A DNA stretch of 16,072 nt from Anaerolineae bacterium (lineage in GTDB: Bacteria > Chloroflexota > Anaerolineae > Aggregatilineales > Phototrophicaceae), in NCBI GenBank assembly GCA_028284565.1, contig JANQRM010000150.1, positions 1 to 16,072 of the forward strand. Direction: 5' to 3'. Every line of letters starts with the position of its first letter. Positions within the stretch are counted from its first letter, which is position 1. A program made the translations under genes and the position numbers. Shown in pieces: positions 1 through 6,978 of this stretch. Below the pieces are notes generated by a model, which saw only the letters and a program-made list of their open reading frames with translations, searched no databases and was not told where the DNA came from.

Positions 1-1
1 G

Positions 2-853
2 GTGTTTGCTGGTTCGTTGAAATCCTGTATTGAACACAACTTGCCTCATGAAGTGTTGAATAGTCGTGCGCTATCACAACGTTTTCCGGGCTATCAATTT
101 CCTGACAATTTCTATGCACTCTACCAACCGCAAGGAGGCTTTCTCATCCCCGAAAGCTGTATCGAAGCGCATGTTCGGGTTGCTCAGAAACATGGCGCAG
201 AACTCTTGACTGAAACGCAAGTTATCGATTGGGAGGCTACATCAAATGGGGTGCGGGTTCGTACTGAAGGACAGACCTTCACAACCGATAAGCTAGTCAT
301 CACAGCAGGCGCATGGGCGAATAAACTCCTTCCCATCTTGGGGGACAAAGCCATTCCAGAACGGCAGGTTCTGATTTGGCTGGCGATCCAATCTCCTGAA
401 TTGTTTACGCCTGAACGTTTTCCAGTCTTCAATTGTTCTGTCGAAGAGGGACGTTTTTATGGCTTTCCCGAAGTGAATCCGACAGGCAAAACCCCCGGCT
501 TTAAGTATGGTCGCTGGCATCATTTGGATGAGCAAGTTGACCCTGACGACTTTTCCCGCTTGGAGGTTCATCAGCGCGATGAAGATATCCTACGCGGTTT
601 TGCGGAACGCTATTTCCCATTAGCGAGTGGTGAAACGCTATCCATGAAGTCCTGTATGTTCACCAATTCGCCAGATGAGCATTTCATCATTGATACACAT
701 CCCGACTATCCACAGGTGGCATTTGCTAGTGGTATGACGGGACATGGTTTCAAGTTCTGTAGTGTCGTCGGGGAAATACTGGCGGATTTGTCGCAACACG
801 GACAGACTGCACACACTATTGATATTCTACGCCTCAAACGGAGTATGGCATGA
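2..853 (+). CDS. Sarcosine / N-methyl-amino-acid oxidase (FAD-dependent), 5' end outside window
   Basis: This is the C-terminal 283 codons of a DAO-family flavoenzyme of the monomeric sarcosine oxidase / N-methyltryptophan oxidase type, which oxidises N-methyl amino acids with O2 to the amino acid, formaldehyde and H2O2. In the visible fragment, Cys218 in KSCMFTNSPDEHFIID matches the covalent-FAD cysteine (Cys315 of Bacillus monomeric sarcosine oxidase), and Lys168 in GFKYG matches the O2-activating lysine (Lys265). Both give an offset of 97 residues, so about 97 N-terminal residues, including the GxGxxG nucleotide-binding loop, lie upstream of the window and full length would be about 380 aa. 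SGMTGHGFKF near the C-terminus is also typical. The frame is open from base 2 and the GTG there is not the true start. The stop overlaps the next gene (ATGA), which implies an operon. The exact N-methyl substrate cannot be told from sequence. Confidence 0.9.
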   Translation: MFAGSLKSCIEHNLPHEVLNSRALSQRFPGYQFPDNFYALYQPQGGFLIPESCIEAHVRVAQKHGAELLTETQVIDWEATSNGVRVRTEGQTFTTDKLVITAGAWANKLLPILGDKAIPERQVLIWLAIQSPELFTPERFPVFNCSVEEGRFYGFPEVNPTGKTPGFKYGRWHHLDEQVDPDDFSRLEVHQRDEDILRGFAERYFPLASGETLSMKSCMFTNSPDEHFIIDTHPDYPQVAFASGMTGHGFKFCSVVGEILADLSQHGQTAHTIDILRLKRSMA

Positions 854-2088
854 CTCAAGCCTTACGCATCAACGACACTCGATTTTTGAATTGGATGGAC
901 GAGCAAGCTCAAATTGGGGACACAGGCGATGGCGGAGTCTCTCGTCCTTCGTTGTCAGAAACGGATGTCGAAGTTCGAGAGTGGTTCAAGCGACAAGCCA
1001 AAGCGCATGGATTTGAGGTTCGCCAAGATGGTGCGGGCAATCTGTCAGCGATTTATCCGTCACAAGCGAATGATGCCAAAACACTCCTCATTGGTTCGCA
1101 TTTGGATACTGTAATTCAGGGTGGGCGTTTCGATGGGGTGTTGGGTGTGGTTGCCGCTTTAGAAACTGCCTGTTCGATACAAGATGCAGGAATACAACTC
1201 CCATTCAATCTTGAGGTGATTTCCTTCACGGATGAAGAGGGAACGCATCTGGGGGTGATGGGGAGTCAAGCTGTCGCGGGGATGCTCTCGCAAGAGGATG
1301 TTGACCATCCACATTCGGGTGTTGACGTATATCAAGCGGGATTAGACCGTATCGGAATCAGCAAGGAGTCGATTCTAAATGCCAAGCGGGATGGTGAGGA
1401 CTTGCTCGGCTATATCGAACTGCATATTGAGCAGGGGAGTCGGCTGGAGAAAGCAGGCATTGATATTGGCTTGGTGATTCATATTGTCGGGATGCGACAT
1501 TATTGGCTGACGTTTGAGGGGGTAGCGCGTCATGCTGGGACAACGGCGATGGATGAGCGCAAGGATGCGTTTTGGGGTGCGTCGGAGTTTGTCTTGCGCG
1601 CGAAAGATCATGTCTTACAGAATCATATGCCCGGTGTTGTGACCTGCGGCAAAATCGAAGTCGAACCCTCTGCCTTTAACATTATACCGGGGATTGCGCG
1701 GTTGGGCTTGGAATTCCGACATGGAACAGACGAGCAACTCGACCAGATGGATACGGAACTTCTCAATATTGCTATCCAAGTGGCTGAGAAGTATGAGCTG
1801 GGTCTGGAGACGGAAGGACTGATGAATGTTCCGGCGGGGACGATGGATGCGGGCTTGGGTGAGCATATACTCAAAGCGAGTGAGAGCTTGAATCTGACGC
1901 ATCAACCGATGATGAGCTTTGCTTATCACGACCCCTTGCCGATGAGCATGATTACGCCGAGTGTGATGTTCTTCGTGCCGTCTGTGGATGGTATCAGCCA
2001 TAATCCGAAGGAATACACCAAGCCAGACGATTGCGTGAACGGTGCGAATGTCTTGTTGCATACGGTGCTGTCGATTGCGGACCCATAA
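850..2088 (+). CDS. M20-family Zn amidohydrolase (N-carbamoyl-L-amino-acid hydrolase / allantoate amidohydrolase type)
   Basis: A 412-aa cytosolic binuclear-metal amidase of the hydantoinase/carbamoylase branch of the M20 family. Members hydrolyse N-carbamoyl amino acids, allantoate or ureidoglycine, releasing NH3 and CO2. Visible motifs in order are GSHLDT (metal His84), GGRFDG (bridging Asp95), FTDEEG (catalytic Glu129 and metal Glu130), ELHIEQG (His192), the lid/dimer segment with ARHAGTTAMDER (His228), and GISHNPKEYT (metal His384). Length is normal for the family (about 410). The segment that usually reads SGAGHDA is SFAYHDP here (residues 356-362), so the substrate may differ from textbook members. 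The ATG at 850 overlaps the upstream stop, and GGAG lies 6 nt before it. Pairing with a sarcosine-type oxidase suggests conversion of an N-carbamoyl-N-methyl compound to the oxidase substrate, which is inference. Substrate unassigned. Confidence 0.88.
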   Translation: MTQALRINDTRFLNWMDEQAQIGDTGDGGVSRPSLSETDVEVREWFKRQAKAHGFEVRQDGAGNLSAIYPSQANDAKTLLIGSHLDTVIQGGRFDGVLGVVAALETACSIQDAGIQLPFNLEVISFTDEEGTHLGVMGSQAVAGMLSQEDVDHPHSGVDVYQAGLDRIGISKESILNAKRDGEDLLGYIELHIEQGSRLEKAGIDIGLVIHIVGMRHYWLTFEGVARHAGTTAMDERKDAFWGASEFVLRAKDHVLQNHMPGVVTCGKIEVEPSAFNIIPGIARLGLEFRHGTDEQLDQMDTELLNIAIQVAEKYELGLETEGLMNVPAGTMDAGLGEHILKASESLNLTHQPMMSFAYHDPLPMSMITPSVMFFVPSVDGISHNPKEYTKPDDCVNGANVLLHTVLSIADP

Positions 2089-2108
2089 TCAAATTAACGG
2101 TTTATCCC

Positions 2109-4652
2109 ATGTCTGATCTCCACATCGACATCGACAATTATCGGCTGACCCGCGATGGTGAATCCATTCATCTGACGAAGACGGAATGGCGAGTCCTGCG
2201 GGAGTTGGTGCTTCATCAAGGACAAATCTTGACCTACCGCACCTTGCTTCAGCGTGTGTGGGGAGCTGAGTATGCGGACGAGACGGATTATATCCACACC
2301 TATATCCGTCGCTTGCGGAAGAAGATTGAATCTGACCCAGCTGAACCACAACTCATCCTGACCGAATCAGGGATGGGCTATCGCTACGAGCCTCCCAAAG
2401 AGGACATACCTCAGGTACTAAGCGAGACGATACGGATTATCAATCCACTGCCACAGGATGTCGGAGCGCGCTATATTGGGCGTGAAGCAGAAGTTGAGTC
2501 GCTTATCCAATTGCTCAAGGATGATACGCGCTTGATTGGCATCTATGGACGTGGAGGTGTCGGCAAGACGGCTTTGGTATGTAAAGTGCTGAGTGACATT
2601 GCCAACCGACAGACTCCTTTGGGTTATGATGGCATTGTTGCGCCGAGTGCTGGTACAACAGGCATTCTTCTATCACGCATTTTCCAAGATTTTAATCGCT
2701 TGTTTGATGCCGATATTGCTGTGTCGGATGAGACGCAACGCGACCTAATCCCCAAAATTACACATTTGATAGACAACCTCCGCAATGGACGATACTTATT
2801 ATTTTTGGATAACCTAGAAGACTTGCAACATCCGGCGACACATGAATTAATAGATCGTGATTTAGCGACCTTCTTTCGTGTGGTATTGGAGCAAAGTCCC
2901 AATTTGCAATTAATTGTCACCAGCCGATTCCCCCTCCACCTACCGCATAATATGAAGGTGTTGGAACGTGTCATTGCATTGGATGATGGCTTATCTACTG
3001 AGGATGCGATTGCCTTATTGCGTGCCTGTGACCCCGACGGACTAGCAGGCTTGCGCGATGCACCTGATGACCTGTTACAGACAATTGCTCAGCGCACTCG
3101 TGGCTATCCTCGTGCTTTGGAAGCCGTAGCAGGTTTGCTACTCGAAGATTCGATTTTGACATTGGATGACCTCCTGCAAGATGACATTCTCTATACGGAT
3201 GAAATCGAAGTTGCGTTGATGGAGAATACGATTCAACGTTTGGATGAGTCGTCTCTCCGTGTGCTTGAGTTGTTGGCACTGTTGGATACGCCAACGACGC
3301 AAGAGACCTTGACTCAGTTGCTCGATTCTCATCTCGATACTTTCCAATTACGCGCGATATTGAATCGTCTGATACGAGCGTATTTTGTCAAATATCAGCT
3401 AGAACAACGTACCTTCTCCCTTCATGCGATTGATGTGGATTATTTTTATCAGCGTCTGCCGGAAACAGGTGAGTTTAGTCAACAGTCTCTGCATGAGCAG
3501 GTGGCAGAGATGCTGTGGGAAGCAATGGACGAACATGGAACGCATAGTCAGTTGGCAACTCAATGGTTTCGGCATCAGCTTCGTGGACGGGATGTTAATG
3601 AAACCGGTCAACGCCTGCTTCAAATTGACCAAGCGCAGTTGTCTCCTCTGGGACGTTACGCCGAACTGAATGGGATGTATGCCGAGTTGTTGAATAAGGT
3701 CGAAGACGGATATTTCAAGCGGACGCTTCTTATGCGCTATGGCAAGTCGCAACGGGCGATTGGCGATGCTCAGGAAGCGATAACGACCTATCAACGTGCG
3801 TTGGATATGGGCGATGAAGTTGCGCCTGTTATGGATAAGTTGGTTCGTGAATCGGCTCATGGGCAGAATAATCTGGGCTGGGCGTATTATGATTTGGGAC
3901 AATTTGATACGGCGCGCCAACGATGGCAAGAGGCACGCGGGATTTTTGAATATCTGAAGGACTTGCAGGGACAGGGCATTACGCAAGGGGGTATGGGTTG
4001 GGTGGCTTATCTGCAAGGGGAGTATGAGGAGGCGTTGTCTCATTTTGAACAGGCTTCTATGCTTCTTGATCAAGCAGGTGATGCGCGTGGTGTGGGGATT
4101 AACTTGGGGGATTGGGGGGAGGTACAAGCGAGTTTGGGGCATATAGATGAGGCTCTTCCCAAAATCATCGAGTCGTTGGCAATTGCAGACCGCTATAACT
4201 CGGTGCGGGAGAAGAGTTATAAGGGTGGTTATCTGGCGAAAGCCTATCTCTATGCGGATGAGTTGGACAATGCACTGGAAGCCATCAATGATGTCGTACA
4301 ATACCCGGTGCCCAGCAATCAAGGGACGGTGTTGGCAATTCAAGGGATTATCCAGAGGCGATTGGGTCATAATGAACAAGCGATCAAGTCCTTTCAAGAT
4401 GCGATTTTGGCAACGAATAAACTGCTCCAATATACGCAGGGCTTATATCAGGCAGTGTATGCCCGTGCATTGGCGAAGACGGGATTGGCTTTGTTGACCG
4501 AGCAACCGCTTGCCGATGCCCAGACGGATTATCACACGGCGACGACGCTCTCGAATGCGAAGGGGGTAATAGAGACGAATCTACGATTGTTGGATGCCTT
4601 CCAATCTGAGCGAGTTGAGTCCCTGCGCCAGATTTTGCGTCAGGAATTGTGA
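2109..4652 (+). CDS. Winged-helix / NB-ARC ATPase / TPR transcriptional regulator (STAND type)
   Basis: An 847-aa cytosolic protein. Residues 1-95 form an OmpR/PhoB-type winged helix (LTKTEWRVLRELVLHQGQIL, recognition helix around YIHTYIRRLRKKIE, wing ending GMGYRYEP). No response-regulator receiver domain precedes it. An NB-ARC/AAA-like ATPase follows: Walker A GRGGVGKT at 147-154, Walker B LLFLDNLED at 230-238, sensor-like LIVTSR at 268-273, and GYPRAL at 332-337. Residues from about 380 to 530 are a helical linker, and about 530-830 hold TPR-like helices (for example NLGWAYYDLGQFDTA and GWVAYLQGEYEEAL). The architecture recalls MalT/AfsR-type STAND regulators that bind an inducer through the C-terminal repeats. 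Reading upstream in frame is open to 2031, but ATG 2109 begins the wHTH domain directly and avoids overlap with the amidohydrolase. It has no clear Shine-Dalgarno. Only 20 nt separate it from the catabolic genes, so it may control them. Target and inducer are unknown. Confidence 0.85.
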   Translation: MSDLHIDIDNYRLTRDGESIHLTKTEWRVLRELVLHQGQILTYRTLLQRVWGAEYADETDYIHTYIRRLRKKIESDPAEPQLILTESGMGYRYEPPKEDIPQVLSETIRIINPLPQDVGARYIGREAEVESLIQLLKDDTRLIGIYGRGGVGKTALVCKVLSDIANRQTPLGYDGIVAPSAGTTGILLSRIFQDFNRLFDADIAVSDETQRDLIPKITHLIDNLRNGRYLLFLDNLEDLQHPATHELIDRDLATFFRVVLEQSPNLQLIVTSRFPLHLPHNMKVLERVIALDDGLSTEDAIALLRACDPDGLAGLRDAPDDLLQTIAQRTRGYPRALEAVAGLLLEDSILTLDDLLQDDILYTDEIEVALMENTIQRLDESSLRVLELLALLDTPTTQETLTQLLDSHLDTFQLRAILNRLIRAYFVKYQLEQRTFSLHAIDVDYFYQRLPETGEFSQQSLHEQVAEMLWEAMDEHGTHSQLATQWFRHQLRGRDVNETGQRLLQIDQAQLSPLGRYAELNGMYAELLNKVEDGYFKRTLLMRYGKSQRAIGDAQEAITTYQRALDMGDEVAPVMDKLVRESAHGQNNLGWAYYDLGQFDTARQRWQEARGIFEYLKDLQGQGITQGGMGWVAYLQGEYEEALSHFEQASMLLDQAGDARGVGINLGDWGEVQASLGHIDEALPKIIESLAIADRYNSVREKSYKGGYLAKAYLYADELDNALEAINDVVQYPVPSNQGTVLAIQGIIQRRLGHNEQAIKSFQDAILATNKLLQYTQGLYQAVYARALAKTGLALLTEQPLADAQTDYHTATTLSNAKGVIETNLRLLDAFQSERVESLRQILRQEL

Positions 4653-4662
4653 TGGATTTTCG

Positions 4663-4680
4663 GCAGACACACGGGTCTGC
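4663..4680. terminator. Short hairpin between convergent genes, possible weak terminator
   Basis: GCAGAC (4663-4668) and GTCTGC (4675-4680) form a perfect 6-bp stem with a 6-nt loop in the 54-bp gap between two convergent genes. There is no clear T-run on either side, so intrinsic termination is only a possibility. The position is what one would expect for a bidirectional terminator. Confidence 0.3.
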
Positions 4681-4706
4681 TACTACAAAATATTTGTTAT
4701 GTCTGA

Positions 4707-6620
4707 TTAGTTATGATGATATACCCCCACAACATTGAGACAGCCTGTATCGTCATCGCCACGGAATTCGCCGATGATTTTGAGTTCGCGCAAGTCGCTT
4801 AAGACGTTGAGCATATCGCCTAGTGTGGCTGGCTCGTCTCCAATTTTGAACCAGCCCACATTAGCTTCTAATGGGACGGCATAGCGGGTGAAGTCGATGG
4901 ATGGGTTGCCTATGGCTTGGTAGCGAAGGGTGAGTTCGGGCGTGCCGCCAACGAGCGAGACATTGAAGGGGACGGTGTTTTGAAGACCATCTGTTGCCGA
5001 TTGATTGAGTTCATAGACAAGTTGTCCACCAAACCAAGCGGGTTGCTCGCCTAACAATGAGTCGGGTGCAATGAATTCCCATGCGGCAATGAAGTCGTCA
5101 TCACTGGCACAGATATAGCCCTCGTCGTTGTGTTCGATGAGCGTTGCACCGTCGTCAGTGGCTGTCCAATCTTCGGTGTCATTGTCAAAGGTTGATTCGA
5201 TGATTGCATCACCAAAGTCAATAACCGTATCTTGCCAGAGGACAAAATCAAGGCAACCACGCGCTGTGCCTGACCGATAGTTACCCAAGATGCGTATCTC
5301 AGTCAAGGAATCAAGGACGGCTTGGAATTCGCTTTGAGTCACGCGAATGGGGCTGTCCGCATGAAGCCATCCCGCTGTTTCGATAAGGGGGATGGTATAA
5401 GGTGTGAAGTTGGAAGCGGGGGTTTCGACATTAGCATAGACTATTGTCGCGCCGTCGTCTGCGACAATTTGAAGGGCTTGTCGTCTATCAAGAGGTGTAC
5501 CTTCTTCGGATTGGCTGAGGCTATAGACGAGGGTTGTGCCGTAGCCATCGCTCAGAGTTTGTACCCATTCCTCTGGCGCGTTGTAGAACCACGGGGTATC
5601 TGCTTCGGCTGGCGTGTAGCAGATAAAGCCGTTGCCATCGTCATTTATTAAGTGTTCCAATTCAGCATCTGCAATGCCTACAATGCCCCAGTCCTGTGCA
5701 TCCTTATTAAACTCGTTGACAAGCGTCGCCGAGAACAAACTCACAGGTTGGTCTAGGTTGGCGAGGGGCAGGGTGGATAGGGGTTCGACATCATAAGGAA
5801 TAGGGTCGCTAGGTGGTCCAGCAGGGATGCCTTCATCATCTAGTGGGACTTGGGCTTGCATCCCCGCTACGATATTGCGTTCCACCCCTTCGGCTTTGAG
5901 GGTGGCTTCGCCTTCGATGATATTGGTCACTAAAGCATTGCCGGGTTGAGCTTGAAAATAGGCAGTTGAGCCAAGTGCAATATCGACCTCATTAAAGCGA
6001 AAGGTGACTTCACCGATTCCTTGTGGGGTTTGGACGATGATGCCACTATCGGGAACGGATTGGCAAGGTGCATCGCCTATACCTGTCTCGATGGTATAGG
6101 CTTGGACGAGACTGCTGGAATTATCGGGTGTGAGGCTGACATCGCCAAAGAGGAGGAAGGTGACAGCTTGTCCGGGAATCGCGCCTTCTACCTGTGCTTG
6201 GAGACGCATGAGGGCGACTCCCCATGATTCGGTGGCGACATCAATTTCGAGGCTGAGATTTTCGACATCGGCAATGCTGACAATATCGCCGGGTTTCTCG
6301 AAGGCAAGGCTGTCGGGTAGGGCATTGAGAAGAGTATTTCCATAGCAGACTTCGTTGCGTTGAGTCTCATTGCAATAGCTGTCGATTTCGCTGAGGGCAG
6401 AGACAATGCTGGGCGGGCATTCATCACTTGTTGAGACTGTAATGGTTGCTGTAGGAGGGAGGCTGGTTTCGGTTGGGGGCGGGACATCGGTAGACTCGTC
6501 GGCTTGGGTTTCAGTTGGTGGGGGTGAGGTGGGTTGCGTCGTTTCATCTGCAGGTTGGCAGGCAAGTAGAATAAAGCTGACGGTGACTAATCCAAGTAAT
6601 TGTGCAAGCCGATTTGTCAT
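4707..6620 (-). CDS. Exported lipoprotein with two tandem laminin-B-like domains
   Basis: A 637-aa predicted lipoprotein. A hydrophobic signal ends in the lipobox-like LLAC (Cys21), followed by a Thr/Pro-rich linker (about 25-65). Residues 66-275 form a region with four cysteines (68, 83, 92, 186). Its end (IIEGEATLKAEGVERNIVAG) resembles the core of FecR-type domains, a weak call. Two copies of one roughly 160-residue domain follow, at about 299-461 and 475-634. The second shows the laminin B (domain IV) pattern well: FDNDTEDW, then WEFIAPDSLLGEQ, FGGQLVYEL, VSLVGG, YAVPLEANVGWF, and MLNVLSDLRELKIIGEFRG ending in GCLNV. The first has the matching NEFNKDAQDW, FYNAPEEW, FQAVLDSLTEIRILGNYRSG and GCLDFV. 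Each copy has a cysteine pair (CYTP/GCLD and CASD/GCLN) that could form a disulfide. GGAGGA (6628-6633) lies 7 nt before ATG 6620. A role in surface adhesion or carbohydrate/matrix binding is inference. Confidence 0.82.
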   Translation of the reverse strand: MTNRLAQLLGLVTVSFILLACQPADETTQPTSPPPTETQADESTDVPPPTETSLPPTATITVSTSDECPPSIVSALSEIDSYCNETQRNEVCYGNTLLNALPDSLAFEKPGDIVSIADVENLSLEIDVATESWGVALMRLQAQVEGAIPGQAVTFLLFGDVSLTPDNSSSLVQAYTIETGIGDAPCQSVPDSGIIVQTPQGIGEVTFRFNEVDIALGSTAYFQAQPGNALVTNIIEGEATLKAEGVERNIVAGMQAQVPLDDEGIPAGPPSDPIPYDVEPLSTLPLANLDQPVSLFSATLVNEFNKDAQDWGIVGIADAELEHLINDDGNGFICYTPAEADTPWFYNAPEEWVQTLSDGYGTTLVYSLSQSEEGTPLDRRQALQIVADDGATIVYANVETPASNFTPYTIPLIETAGWLHADSPIRVTQSEFQAVLDSLTEIRILGNYRSGTARGCLDFVLWQDTVIDFGDAIIESTFDNDTEDWTATDDGATLIEHNDEGYICASDDDFIAAWEFIAPDSLLGEQPAWFGGQLVYELNQSATDGLQNTVPFNVSLVGGTPELTLRYQAIGNPSIDFTRYAVPLEANVGWFKIGDEPATLGDMLNVLSDLRELKIIGEFRGDDDTGCLNVVGVYHHN

Positions 6621-6905
6621 GGTGATGTCCTCCGTGAAAGTGCTTGATTGTTTGAATTCAGTTTCATATAAGTTGGTTGGAATTTTTACCGTCGCACGGA
6701 TGATATATGTTTTCGACGGTTGGCAGGCATGTTCCCGTTGTGGGAACGGTTAAAGTTAAAAACGAGTTTGAAAAAGATTTCAGACGACAGAATTTAGACA
6801 TCAGATGTTTAGCTCTAGCAATTCAGCAGGTCAGCTTTCTGGGCTGTAAAGGTAAGATAGCTTCACTTATTCATTTTCATCGTATCATAAAACGGGGAGA
6901 AAATG

Positions 6906-6933
6906 GGATGCATCTGGCGATGCATATGCATCC
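6906..6933. repeat. Inverted repeat / hairpin beside the terminator
   Basis: GGATGCAT (6906-6913) pairs perfectly with ATGCATCC (6926-6933) across a 12-nt loop. Part of it can also fold as the palindrome ATGCATATGCAT (6920-6931). It lies one base from the terminator stem-loop at 6935-6964, so transcripts of the upstream minus-strand gene would end in two stacked hairpins. Function unknown; it could protect the 3' end. Confidence 0.45.
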
Positions 6934-6934
6934 G

Positions 6935-6964
6935 AAAAGGTCGCCTGATGTGAGACGACCTTTT
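6935..6964 (-). terminator. Rho-independent terminator, bidirectional type
   Basis: AAAAGGTCG (6935-6943) and CGACCTTTT (6956-6964) form a perfect 9-bp stem with a 12-nt loop, starting 15 bp beyond the stop of the PPC-repeat gene. The outer A:T pairs give a U-tract on whichever strand is transcribed, so it can act in both directions. The natural client is the minus-strand gene ending at 6979. Confidence 0.75.
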
Positions 6965-6978
6965 GCTGATGAGAGGGT

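Larger units (their letters stand above)
6621..6978. other. 358-bp intergenic region between two minus-strand genes
   Basis: No gene is supportable here. The region holds the RBS of the lipoprotein gene (6628-6633), inverted repeats ACCGTCG/CGACGGT (6688-6694 and 6714-6720, 19-nt loop) and GTTCCC/GGGAAC (6731-6736 and 6742-6747), and two adjacent strong hairpins at 6906-6964. No convincing sigma-70 promoter for the lipoprotein gene was found: TATATC and TATATG boxes occur on the minus strand without a matching -35. Confidence 0.5.

Noticed and set aside
3399..4430. A 343-codon open frame on the minus strand inside the regulator gene
   Set aside because: It lies wholly antisense to a well-supported gene with clear domains, its translation is low-complexity Ile/Leu/Arg/Pro-rich with no motifs, and it is a codon-bias shadow.
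6910..6960. Tiny plus-strand ORF just after a GGGGAG motif, beginning near 6903 (16 codons, Cys/Arg-rich)
   Set aside because: It is encoded by the two hairpins themselves, which explain the sequence better; there is no convincing promoter or homolog.
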